A DNA stretch of 64,000 nt from Marinirhabdus sp050859505 (GTDB taxonomy: Bacteria > Bacteroidota > Bacteroidia > Flavobacteriales > Flavobacteriaceae). The notes below the pieces were generated by a model. It searched no databases, was not told the origin of the DNA, and was given only the letters and a program-made list of their open reading frames with translations. This document shows positions 1 through 7,669 of this stretch, piece by piece (the first letter of the stretch is position 1; each line of letters opens with the position of its first letter). Where the stretch lies: positions 3,348,001 through 3,412,000 of the forward strand of contig NZ_CP193934.1 in the NCBI RefSeq assembly GCF_050859505.1, given 5' to 3'. Made by a program: the position numbers and the translations under genes.

Positions 1-1510
1 CAGGAGGTTTGCTACTTATATCATACACTACTCTATTAACGCCTTTTACACGGTTTATTATATGATTGCTCGTTTCTTGTAAGAATTCGTAAGGTAAATT
101 AACCCAATCTGCGGTCATTCCATCGGTGCTTTCTACAGCTCTTAAAGCCACAACTTTTTCATACGTCCGCTCGTCGCCCATTACACCCACACTATTCACG
201 GGTAGTAAAATGGCTCCTGCCTGCCACACTTTGTCGTATAAATCCCATTTGCGAAGTCCTTCAATAAAAATCGCATCTACTTCCTGGAGTACACGTACTT
301 TTTCGGGAGTAATAGCTCCTAAAATCCTAATGGCTAATCCTGGGCCTGGAAATGGGTGACGCCCCAGTAATTTTTTATCAATCCCTAACTGTGCTCCCAC
401 GCGTCGTACTTCGTCTTTAAAAAGCATACGTAAGGGTTCTACAATTTTAAGTTTCATAAAGTCTGGCAATCCACCAACATTATGATGGCTTTTAATGGTT
501 ACCGAAGGTCCGTTTACCGATACACTTTCAATAACATCTGGGTAAATAGTTCCTTGCGCCAAATAGGTTACGCCAGTTATTTCGTGGGCCTCGTCATCAA
601 AAACTTCAATAAAAGTGCCGCCAATAGCTTTTCGTTTTTCCTCAGGATCCGACTTTCCAGCCAATGCCGTTAAAAAACGTTCTGAAGCATCTACTCCTTT
701 TACGTTTAAGCCCATGTCTTTGTATTGCTCAAGAACGCTGTCAAATTCGTTTTTACGGAGTAAGCCATTGTTTACAAAAATGCAGTACAAATTTTTACCA
801 ATCGCCTTATGCAATAAAACGGCAGCTACCGTAGAATCTACACCACCGCTCAATCCCAACACCACTTTATCTAACCCAATTTTTGTTTTTAATTCTGCGA
901 CAGTTGTTTCTGCAAAAGCCGCTGGTGTCCACGATTGTTCTACACCTGCCATATTTACCAGAAAATTTTCTAATAATTGTTTGCCGTGAGAAGAATGATA
1001 CACTTCTGGATGAAATTGTATGGCATAGGTTTCTTCGCCTTCAATTTTGTAGGCTGCGTTCATAACGTCTGCAGTACTTGCCAAACGCACACCATGTTCA
1101 GGTAGCTTAGCAATAGTATCGCTATGGCTCATCCATACTTGAGTATTCTCTGGAATATTCTCAAATAAGGCCTCACCGTCTTTAATCATGGAAAGTTTGG
1201 CTCTTCCGTATTCACGTAAATTAGAAGGTTCTACACTTCCACCGTTAAAATGTGCCAAGTACTGTGCACCATAACAAACGCCCAATAAAGGTAATTTTCC
1301 TTTAATATTTGAAAGGTCTGGATGGGCAGCATCTTCGCCTCTCACAGAAAGTGGACTCCCGGAAAGGATGACTGCTTTAAAACTGGAAAGGTCTGTTGGT
1401 ACTTTGTGGAATGGATGAATTTCGCAGTAGATATTCAATTCTCTTACACGTCTTGCAATAAGCTGTGTATACTGCGAGCCGAAGTCTAGGATTAGGACGT
1501 TGTTTTGCAT
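1..1510 (-). CDS. guaA: GMP synthase (glutamine-hydrolysing), C-terminus cut by the window edge
   Basis: Converts XMP to GMP with ATP and glutamine, the last step of guanine nucleotide synthesis. About 503 codons are present and only a few C-terminal residues lie outside the window. The N-terminal class I amidotransferase domain shows the nucleophile in GVCYG near residue 79 and the HPE motif. The ATP-pyrophosphatase P-loop LSGGVDS is near residue 220, followed by the GMP synthase dimerisation domain. The start at 1510 gives the usual MQNNVLILDFGSQ opening. A TATTTTTG sequence, matching the Bacteroidota -7 box TAnnTTTG, lies only a few bases upstream (1514-1521), so the message may be nearly leaderless. 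A large palindromic element abuts the start. Confidence 0.97.
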   Translation of the reverse strand, partial: MQNNVLILDFGSQYTQLIARRVRELNIYCEIHPFHKVPTDLSSFKAVILSGSPLSVRGEDAAHPDLSNIKGKLPLLGVCYGAQYLAHFNGGSVEPSNLREYGRAKLSMIKDGEALFENIPENTQVWMSHSDTIAKLPEHGVRLASTADVMNAAYKIEGEETYAIQFHPEVYHSSHGKQLLENFLVNMAGVEQSWTPAAFAETTVAELKTKIGLDKVVLGLSGGVDSTVAAVLLHKAIGKNLYCIFVNNGLLRKNEFDSVLEQYKDMGLNVKGVDASERFLTALAGKSDPEEKRKAIGGTFIEVFDDEAHEITGVTYLAQGTIYPDVIESVSVNGPSVTIKSHHNVGGLPDFMKLKIVEPLRMLFKDEVRRVGAQLGIDKKLLGRHPFPGPGLAIRILGAITPEKVRVLQEVDAIFIEGLRKWDLYDKVWQAGAILLPVNSVGVMGDERTYEKVVALRAVESTDGMTADWVNLPYEFLQETSNHIINRVKGVNRVVYDISSKPP

Positions 1511-1524
1511 CTGCAAAAATACTA

Positions 1525-1713
1525 CTTCGGTACAATTTTTCATATAAAATTCGGAGCATTTTATATGAAAAATCACTCAGCAGCCTTTTTGCTTGCATTT
1601 CATTAATAATTCTAATAAAATTAAAAGCTATAAGTTTATTGAAGTTAAGTATCTAAGCTGGCTGAGTGATTCCTTTAAAATGCTTTTAGCATTTTAAAGG
1701 AATTGTACCGAAG
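1525..1713. repeat. Cloverleaf-like nested palindrome in the guaA upstream region
   Basis: The outer 13-base arms CTTCGGTACAATT (1525-1537) and AATTGTACCGAAG (1701-1713) are perfect inverse complements. Inside are a 15-bp perfect hairpin (1536-1550 with 1558-1572), a second 15-bp hairpin with a 3-base loop (1670-1684 with 1688-1702), and a middle stem AATCACTCAGC (1571-1581) with GCTGAGTGATT (1661-1671). Together they can fold as a junction with three arms inside a closing stem, on DNA or RNA. No ORF of note lies inside. A diverged relative sits at 23409-23512. It may be a dispersed palindromic repeat or a cis-regulatory structure. Confidence 0.8.
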
Positions 1714-1786
1714 CCCACGTTAAACAAATCCTAATCCAGCTATCAAACTATTCATTCAATCATTTTTTGAGTAATTTTAACGGTAT

Positions 1787-3610
1787 ATGATAGACCAGGA
1801 ATTGTTACGTACCCTAAGCGAGAATCTAGAAAATGAACTTCCCATAAATGAAGCTTTACCCGAAGGTGGTATGCTTCATATTGATAAAGTATTGCCGTAT
1901 ATCTGCGTGTATCGCTACAAAAAACCCGATTTATATTTTTCAGGTTTACTGAAAACTCAAGCGTCTTATTTAATTGTAAAGGATACGGTGAACATTTCAG
2001 AATTAATCGAAATACTGGCAGCTTCAGTTTCTAAAAAATTGAATTCTTTTCTTATTCTTGAAATGTGGCCCGTACGAAAGAATCACGATGCCGAATTTGA
2101 AATTTCCTGCCCAGAAGGTAAAGCACCAGCAACTATTAAAGCCTTAAAAGATGGTATTAACGAAATGCGATTGCTTTATCCTGAAGTCTCAGCAGTAGTT
2201 TCAGATACACAGCAGAGACATCCGGATGGCTTACATCCGTTACTGAACCTAGAACAAACCAAAGAAACGGGGAGTTTAATTATTGGATTAGCCGTCCCAA
2301 CCATCTACCAAAGACCCGAAGAGAACCAAATGTTCTCCATCTTTTACCGAAAGTTTGCTAGTCATTTTTCTGAAGTCATCAAGCGTGCAGTGTACGAATT
2401 TATACGGGTGCAGACTTCCAATCCGTTTGCGCATTATTTAATGCTGGGTAAAACCAATCTGGACAGAATTACGATGGAAGCAGATGATACCTTGGCCGAT
2501 ATTAGCGAAGGCATGTCTTTTTTAATGCGAACCACACCCGTAAACAGCTCTCAGGAATGGGAGAATTTTCAAAAATCTAATTTTACTAAAAAACCTTCTT
2601 TTAATTACAGACTAGTTGCCCTGGATCCCGAACAGCAAAAACGGAAATTGTATGACATTCCGCTAGAGAAAGTAGACGATCCTACCCTAGCCTATATTTT
2701 ACGGGACAAACGTCTTGAAATTGAAAAACAGCTCACTATGCTGGAAGAACGTGAAACAGACAGTTTTCGGTTTATTGGCGAAAGTTTATATGGCGCCATT
2801 AAAGAAGAAGTGCTCGTAGGAGCTCGGGATATCTTAACAGCCTTTCCCGAAGGTGACAATCCTTCAGAAATTGAAAAGTTTAACTGTCACGATTTTGCCG
2901 AACACGCTCAAAAAGAAATTGATTACTATCAGGAAAAATTTCCGAAGTTGACACTTTGTTTAGAGATACGAAAAGATGTAGCAGGGATTATGGTTTCAGA
3001 GACCAAATTGCTTATTAGCGATCAACTTTCTATGGACTCCAATCGTTGTGACGCTCTTATTCAGCACGAGGTTGCTACACACATTCTCACGTATTGCAAT
3101 GGAAAAAGACAACCCATTAAACAAATGTACGCTGGCTTTGCTGGGTATGATCAATTACAGGAAGGACTAGCCGTGCTTGCTGAATACCTAGTGGGCGGAT
3201 TAACAATTAATAGGTTGCGATTACTTGCGGGAAGAGTTTTGGCCGCGCATAGTTTGGTAATGGGGGCTTCTTTTATTGAAACTTTCAAGTTGCTAAATCA
3301 AGAACATAATTTTCCTTCTAAAACAGCCTACTATATTACCATGCGTATTTACCGTGGTGGCGGACTCACAAAAGACGCCGTTTATCTCGCTGGATTGATG
3401 AATGTACTGGATTATATTAAAAAAGGCGGGAAATTAGAAACCTTATATGCCGGGAAATTTAACACCAACCACGTGCCGCTTATTGAAGAATTATTACACA
3501 GAAACGTATTAAGAAAACCCGAACTCCCTAGATTTCTGGAACGAGAGAGCGTAAAAGAACGATTGCAAAAACTACGAAACGGAATACAACTTACAGAATT
3601 ACTCAACTAA
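1787..3610 (+). CDS. Flavohemoglobin expression-modulating QEGLA motif protein (DUF1704 family)
   Basis: 607 aa, a usual length for the DUF1704/TIGR02421 family. The family signature QEGLA is at residues 458-462. A metalloprotease-like HEVATH is at 427-432 in the same C-terminal half, so the QEGLA glutamate could be a third zinc ligand (inference). No signal peptide or membrane segment is visible, so it is probably cytoplasmic. The family's biochemical role is unknown; its name comes from a reported effect on flavohemoglobin expression. It is the first gene of a tight run: the ATP-grasp gene follows after 15 bases, then a CbpA/CbpM pair. Confidence 0.88.
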   Translation: MIDQELLRTLSENLENELPINEALPEGGMLHIDKVLPYICVYRYKKPDLYFSGLLKTQASYLIVKDTVNISELIEILAASVSKKLNSFLILEMWPVRKNHDAEFEISCPEGKAPATIKALKDGINEMRLLYPEVSAVVSDTQQRHPDGLHPLLNLEQTKETGSLIIGLAVPTIYQRPEENQMFSIFYRKFASHFSEVIKRAVYEFIRVQTSNPFAHYLMLGKTNLDRITMEADDTLADISEGMSFLMRTTPVNSSQEWENFQKSNFTKKPSFNYRLVALDPEQQKRKLYDIPLEKVDDPTLAYILRDKRLEIEKQLTMLEERETDSFRFIGESLYGAIKEEVLVGARDILTAFPEGDNPSEIEKFNCHDFAEHAQKEIDYYQEKFPKLTLCLEIRKDVAGIMVSETKLLISDQLSMDSNRCDALIQHEVATHILTYCNGKRQPIKQMYAGFAGYDQLQEGLAVLAEYLVGGLTINRLRLLAGRVLAAHSLVMGASFIETFKLLNQEHNFPSKTAYYITMRIYRGGGLTKDAVYLAGLMNVLDYIKKGGKLETLYAGKFNTNHVPLIEELLHRNVLRKPELPRFLERESVKERLQKLRNGIQLTELLN

Positions 3611-3625
3611 ACAACAAACCTAATT

Positions 3626-4666
3626 ATGAAAATAGCCTTTATTATAAACGACCACGCTACCGAAAAGCCCAATTATACCACCCCAGCTTTAGGATATGCC
3701 GCCTACAAACGAGATCACGAAGTGTTTTTTATAGGTGTGGGCGAATTGGCTTACGCCAGTGACGGCCATCTTTCTGCCCGTTGTAAAAGTGTTTCGGGAA
3801 AGACATTTAAAACCCAGGAAACGTATTTTAAGGCTGTTCAAAAGGAGGAATTTACGAGAATTACCTCTAAAGATCTGGACGTTCTATTTCTTCGGAATGA
3901 TCCAAGCGATGAGATTGGAGAGCGCGAATGGGCACAAAATGCAGCCTTTATCTTCGGGGAAATTGCTACAAGAGACAATGTGATTGTATTGAATCACCCA
4001 AAAACATTGGCAAGTGCCGTGAACAAAATGTATTTCCAACATTTTCCTGAAATATTACGCCCAAAAACCATTATTTCCAGAGATCATCAAGAAATACGGG
4101 AGTTCTTTAAAGAGCAAAAGCATAAAATGATTCTTAAACCTCTCCAGGGATCAGGTGGAACAAATGTATTTATGATGGATAAGAAAAACGAACACAACCT
4201 TACCCAAACCATAGATGCTATTTGTCGCGATGGCTATGTAATCGCACAGGAATATTTACCCGAAGCTAAAAATGGAGACACCAGATTATTCTTGATGAAT
4301 GGAAAACCTCTGGAAATAGATGGCAAATATGCAATGATGCAACGTGTAAATGCTAAAGGAGACATACGAAGCAACATACACGCAGGGGGGCGACCGGAAA
4401 AAGTAAAAATGACCGACCAAATCATGAAACTGGCCGATATTGTTCGTCCAAAATTAGTGCAAGATGGCATGTTTCTGGTAGGAATTGATATTGTTGGCGA
4501 TAAACTTATGGAGATTAATGTATTTAGCCCTGGGGGTCTAAACGTGATGGGACATATGTACGAAGCCGATTTTTCCACAGTGGTTGTAAAAGCCATAGAG
4601 AAAAAAGTATATTACAACAATACGTATGAAGATTACCTCTTTAATAGTCGTCTGGCTACTTTATAA
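3626..4666 (+). CDS. Glutathione synthetase-like ATP-grasp enzyme
   Basis: 346 aa, resembling GshB-type ATP-grasp ligases, which join a carboxylate to an amine with ATP. Visible features are an N-terminal substrate domain beginning MKIAFIINDH, the ATP-grasp loop ILKPLQGSGGTN near residues 171-182, and the magnesium/ATP site GIDIVGDKLMEINVFSPGG near 286-304. The best match is glutathione synthase. No gamma-glutamylcysteine ligase is seen in the window, and the same genome makes bacillithiol (bshC), so the true substrate is uncertain. It sits 15 bases after the QEGLA gene and 8 before the DnaJ-like gene, most likely in one operon; QEGLA and ATP-grasp genes are often neighbours in this group. 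Confidence 0.75.
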   Translation: MKIAFIINDHATEKPNYTTPALGYAAYKRDHEVFFIGVGELAYASDGHLSARCKSVSGKTFKTQETYFKAVQKEEFTRITSKDLDVLFLRNDPSDEIGEREWAQNAAFIFGEIATRDNVIVLNHPKTLASAVNKMYFQHFPEILRPKTIISRDHQEIREFFKEQKHKMILKPLQGSGGTNVFMMDKKNEHNLTQTIDAICRDGYVIAQEYLPEAKNGDTRLFLMNGKPLEIDGKYAMMQRVNAKGDIRSNIHAGGRPEKVKMTDQIMKLADIVRPKLVQDGMFLVGIDIVGDKLMEINVFSPGGLNVMGHMYEADFSTVVVKAIEKKVYYNNTYEDYLFNSRLATL

Positions 4667-4674
4667 ACAAAAAC

Positions 4675-5574
4675 ATGGCATTTATAGATTATTACAAAGT
4701 ATTAGATATTCCTAAAAACGCTACGGAACAGGATATTAAAAAAGCCTATCGCAAACAGGCTAGAAAATACCATCCCGACGTAAACCCGAACGACCCGGAA
4801 GCACAACATAAATTTCAGGAGGTAAACGAAGCGAATGAAGTATTAAGCAATCCCGAAAACCGTAAAAAGTACGACAAACACGGGAAAGATTGGAAACACG
4901 CAGACGATATTGATCGTGCCAATAAACAGCAGCAATACCAACGACACGCTCAACAACAGGATTTTGGTGGTTTTGACGGCGATGCTTCGGGATATTCAGA
5001 TTTTTTTGAATCTATGTTTGGCGGCGGCGGTCGCGGTGGTCAGAGACGCTCGGCTCAATACAAAGGACAGGATTTTAACGCCAGCCTGCAAATTAATTTA
5101 ACCGATGTCTATACATCCCAAAAACAAACACTCACGGTTAATGGCAAAAACATACGCCTCACCATTCCAGCAGGTGTGGAAGATGGACAAACTATTAAAA
5201 TTAAAGGGTACGGTGGTGAAGGTGCCGGCGGTGGGCCTAAAGGTGATTTGTATATTACTTTCAGGATTCATAACAATACGCAGTTTAAAAAAGATAAAAG
5301 CGATTTACACCACACGGTTCATTTAGATTTATATACAGCCGTATTAGGCGGAGATATTACTGTAGACGCTTTTAAAAGCAAAGTAAAACTGAAAGTAAAA
5401 CCAGGAACTCAAAACAACACTAAGGTGAAACTGAAAGGAAAAGGATTCCCTAAATACAAGAAAGAAGATAGTTTTGGAGATTTTTATATAACCTATCTGG
5501 TGTCTATTCCTGAAAAACTTTCAGAAAAAGAAAAGGAATTATTTGAAGAACTTGCAAAACTACACACGTCATGA
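4675..5574 (+). CDS. cbpA: DnaJ C-terminal domain co-chaperone, CbpA type
   Basis: 299 aa co-chaperone that would stimulate the ATPase of DnaK. The J-domain covers residues 5-70 with HPD at 33-35. A Gly/Phe-rich linker with a GGGGRGG run follows, then the two beta-sandwich client-binding domains of the DnaJ C-terminus. The cysteine-rich zinc finger of true DnaJ is absent, which is the CbpA/type II layout. The stop overlaps the start of the next gene by four bases (ATGA), and that gene encodes the CbpM modulator, supporting the CbpA call. Confidence 0.9.
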   Translation: MAFIDYYKVLDIPKNATEQDIKKAYRKQARKYHPDVNPNDPEAQHKFQEVNEANEVLSNPENRKKYDKHGKDWKHADDIDRANKQQQYQRHAQQQDFGGFDGDASGYSDFFESMFGGGGRGGQRRSAQYKGQDFNASLQINLTDVYTSQKQTLTVNGKNIRLTIPAGVEDGQTIKIKGYGGEGAGGGPKGDLYITFRIHNNTQFKKDKSDLHHTVHLDLYTAVLGGDITVDAFKSKVKLKVKPGTQNNTKVKLKGKGFPKYKKEDSFGDFYITYLVSIPEKLSEKEKELFEELAKLHTS

Positions 5575-5864
5575 AAACGAAAGAATACATCACGGTAACG
5601 CACCTTTGCACTCAGTACGAAGTAACAACACAATGGTTTAACCAACTGCATGAAACAGGTTTGGTGCACATTGTAACGGTACAAAAAGAACCATGTATAC
5701 ATTTAGAAAACATTCATCAGGTAGATAAAATTATTAGGCTCCACCAAGAGTTAAATGTAAATCCTGAAGGCATAGATATTATACTGAATCTTTTGGAGAA
5801 AATTGACAGCCTTCAAGCTGAAATGAACTCCCTACAAAGCCAATTGCATCTGTATAAAGAATAA
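5571..5864 (+). CDS. cbpM: Chaperone modulator CbpM family protein (MerR-like)
   Basis: 97 aa small protein with a MerR-like helix-turn-helix fold at the N-terminus and a coiled-coil C-terminal half (leucine-rich from about residue 65). In E. coli CbpM binds the J-domain of CbpA and inhibits it. The four-base overlap with the cbpA stop indicates translational coupling and a matched pair. It is the last gene of the operon beginning at 1787; the next gene converges from the other strand 39 bases downstream. Confidence 0.85.
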   Translation: MKTKEYITVTHLCTQYEVTTQWFNQLHETGLVHIVTVQKEPCIHLENIHQVDKIIRLHQELNVNPEGIDIILNLLEKIDSLQAEMNSLQSQLHLYKE

Positions 5865-5903
5865 ATTCCCCTGGAAGTGTTACCCCCAAAAATCCAATCA
5901 AAA

Positions 5904-7499
5904 CTATACTTCCAAAATTGTAAATTCCAATTGCAAAGGATCTAGCTCATTTTTTAACGTCTTGAGTAAAGCATCTCCGTATGGCAGATAGTATTCAGAA
6001 AAATTAGTAGTACGCTCTTGCAAACTTTGTTGTGGAAAGAGCTGGTCTTGAATCGCTGTGAGACGCTCTAATTGGTCTGCCAATTTTCTTTTTTGCGCTT
6101 TTAACAATCGTTTTTCCAGCGTATCCAATCCGTTTAATTGTTTCTTTTCCTGTGCTCCCACGGCTCCCACAAAGGAAGCATCTGTTTTTCTAGCCACGGT
6201 ATACAAATCTTTAAATTGTTGCTGAAGATGCGCTCGCTGTTTCGAAAAATCAATTTTAATTTCTGAAATCTTATGGGTGAAGTTCGTTCTTAAATGGGTT
6301 TGCTTCTGAAATAATTCTTTTACCGAAACTTCTAATTTCTCCAGTTTTGCTGAAAGTGTTGCGGGAACTAATACTACAGAGTTTCGCAATACTAGGATTG
6401 GAAAAGGAACCTCTACTGCTTCAAAATAGTCTTTTAACTGAAACCAATACGCCAATTCACCGCCACCGCCAACGTAACATAAATTCGGCAAAATAACTTC
6501 CTGATACAACGGGCGCAATAAAGCATTGGGTGAAAAACGTTCGGGGTGATCGTTTAGTTCTTTAAAGATTTCGTCCTTAGTAAAAACTAGGTCTGTTTCG
6601 TTTACATAAAACTTTCCTTCTACTTCCACAATGCGTTCCCGGACACCTTCAGCCAAATAAAAAAGATTGATTTCCCTTGGATGCACTTGCTCGCCATACC
6701 CTAATTCTAATAATTTTTTGGTAGTTTCTGTTACTTTTTTATGAGATAAATTTTCAGAGAGTTCTTTTTCGGCAAAAGGGACAAACAGCTTTTTAAGTGC
6801 AGCATCGTTTCCGTCAATAATTACCAATCCGTATTCCTTGAACAATTCATTACCTAAATACCGTGTGGCATCTGCGAGATTTTCGTGATGGGTGTATGCT
6901 TCAGAAAATAATCGTTGCAAACGTTTTCCGTTTTCGTTTTCGCCGAAAGCTTTTGCAGTTTCTTTGGCAACCTCAGCGAGTCCTTCCGTAGAAAACTCAC
7001 CTACTGCGCCTCCGTCTGGGCGTTCCCAAACGATTTTTTTTCCTTTAAAATTGAAATAATTTATTTCATCAAAATCGTGATCCTCGGTTGCCATCCAATA
7101 CACGGGTACAAAATGATTGTCTGGATACTCGGCATTCAGTTGTTCGGAAAGATTAATGACTGAAAATATCTTGTATAAAAAATACAAAGGCCCTGTAAAA
7201 AGGTTTAGTTGGTGCCCTGTGGTTATAGTAAAGGTAGTTTCTTTGGCAAGTGATCTAATATTATGTAATGTGGCTTCGGAAATATTAAAACCTTCATATT
7301 GTTTTTCAAGTTGCTGTACCAACACCTTTCGGTGTTCCTTCGTCCGTACACTGAGCGGAGTCGATATGTCGGGTTTAAAATTTTCGAGTGTAGGAAACCT
7401 TTTGTAAAAATTGTTCAGCTCGGGATTTTTTTCCAAATAGTCGTTCATCAACTTAGAAAAATAGCCAGTTTCAGAATACGGAAGCGTAGATTTTGACAT
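5904..7499 (-). CDS. bshC: Bacillithiol biosynthesis cysteine-adding enzyme BshC
   Basis: Adds cysteine to glucosaminyl-malate in the last step of bacillithiol synthesis. The open frame extends to 7610, but the internal ATG at 7499 gives MSKSTLPYSETGYFS, the typical BshC opening, and a length of 531 aa, normal for the family; the longer form would add 37 atypical residues. The family-typical TITTGHQLNLFTGP segment is present. The coding sequence at 7344-7373 contains a REP-like palindrome sequence, translated in frame as STPLSV in a variable linker. It is divergently arranged with the M14 peptidase gene. A bacilliredoxin-like gene (26142-26537) in the same window supports bacillithiol use. 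Confidence 0.93.
   Translation of the reverse strand: MSKSTLPYSETGYFSKLMNDYLEKNPELNNFYKRFPTLENFKPDISTPLSVRTKEHRKVLVQQLEKQYEGFNISEATLHNIRSLAKETTFTITTGHQLNLFTGPLYFLYKIFSVINLSEQLNAEYPDNHFVPVYWMATEDHDFDEINYFNFKGKKIVWERPDGGAVGEFSTEGLAEVAKETAKAFGENENGKRLQRLFSEAYTHHENLADATRYLGNELFKEYGLVIIDGNDAALKKLFVPFAEKELSENLSHKKVTETTKKLLELGYGEQVHPREINLFYLAEGVRERIVEVEGKFYVNETDLVFTKDEIFKELNDHPERFSPNALLRPLYQEVILPNLCYVGGGGELAYWFQLKDYFEAVEVPFPILVLRNSVVLVPATLSAKLEKLEVSVKELFQKQTHLRTNFTHKISEIKIDFSKQRAHLQQQFKDLYTVARKTDASFVGAVGAQEKKQLNGLDTLEKRLLKAQKRKLADQLERLTAIQDQLFPQQSLQERTTNFSEYYLPYGDALLKTLKNELDPLQLEFTILEV
7344..7373. repeat. REP-like sequence inside bshC
   Basis: CACTGAGCGGAGTCGA is the core of a dispersed REP-like repeat family seen in many Bacteroidota (recalled, not searched). 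Here it lies in frame inside bshC near residues 42-50. A related sequence is found inside the P-type ATPase gene at 61089-61109. Both reading frames stay open. Confidence 0.6.
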
Positions 7500-7669
7500 A
7501 GAGTTTTCAGAAGGTTTGTTCAAAAATACAGGATAATTGAGAATACATAATTTAGAATTGAGAATTTGTGAGAACTTTAAGTCGATTAAATTTCTTAAAA
7601 TTTCTTTCAAGTCGAAACAAATATGGAATTTCTAGTATCTTAGCATTCCTTTTTAATAAAAACTTCAGA

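Noticed and set aside
1..1500. Several open frames on the plus strand in the first 1.6 kb
   Set aside because: They are reverse-frame shadows of guaA, whose motifs are clear on the minus strand.
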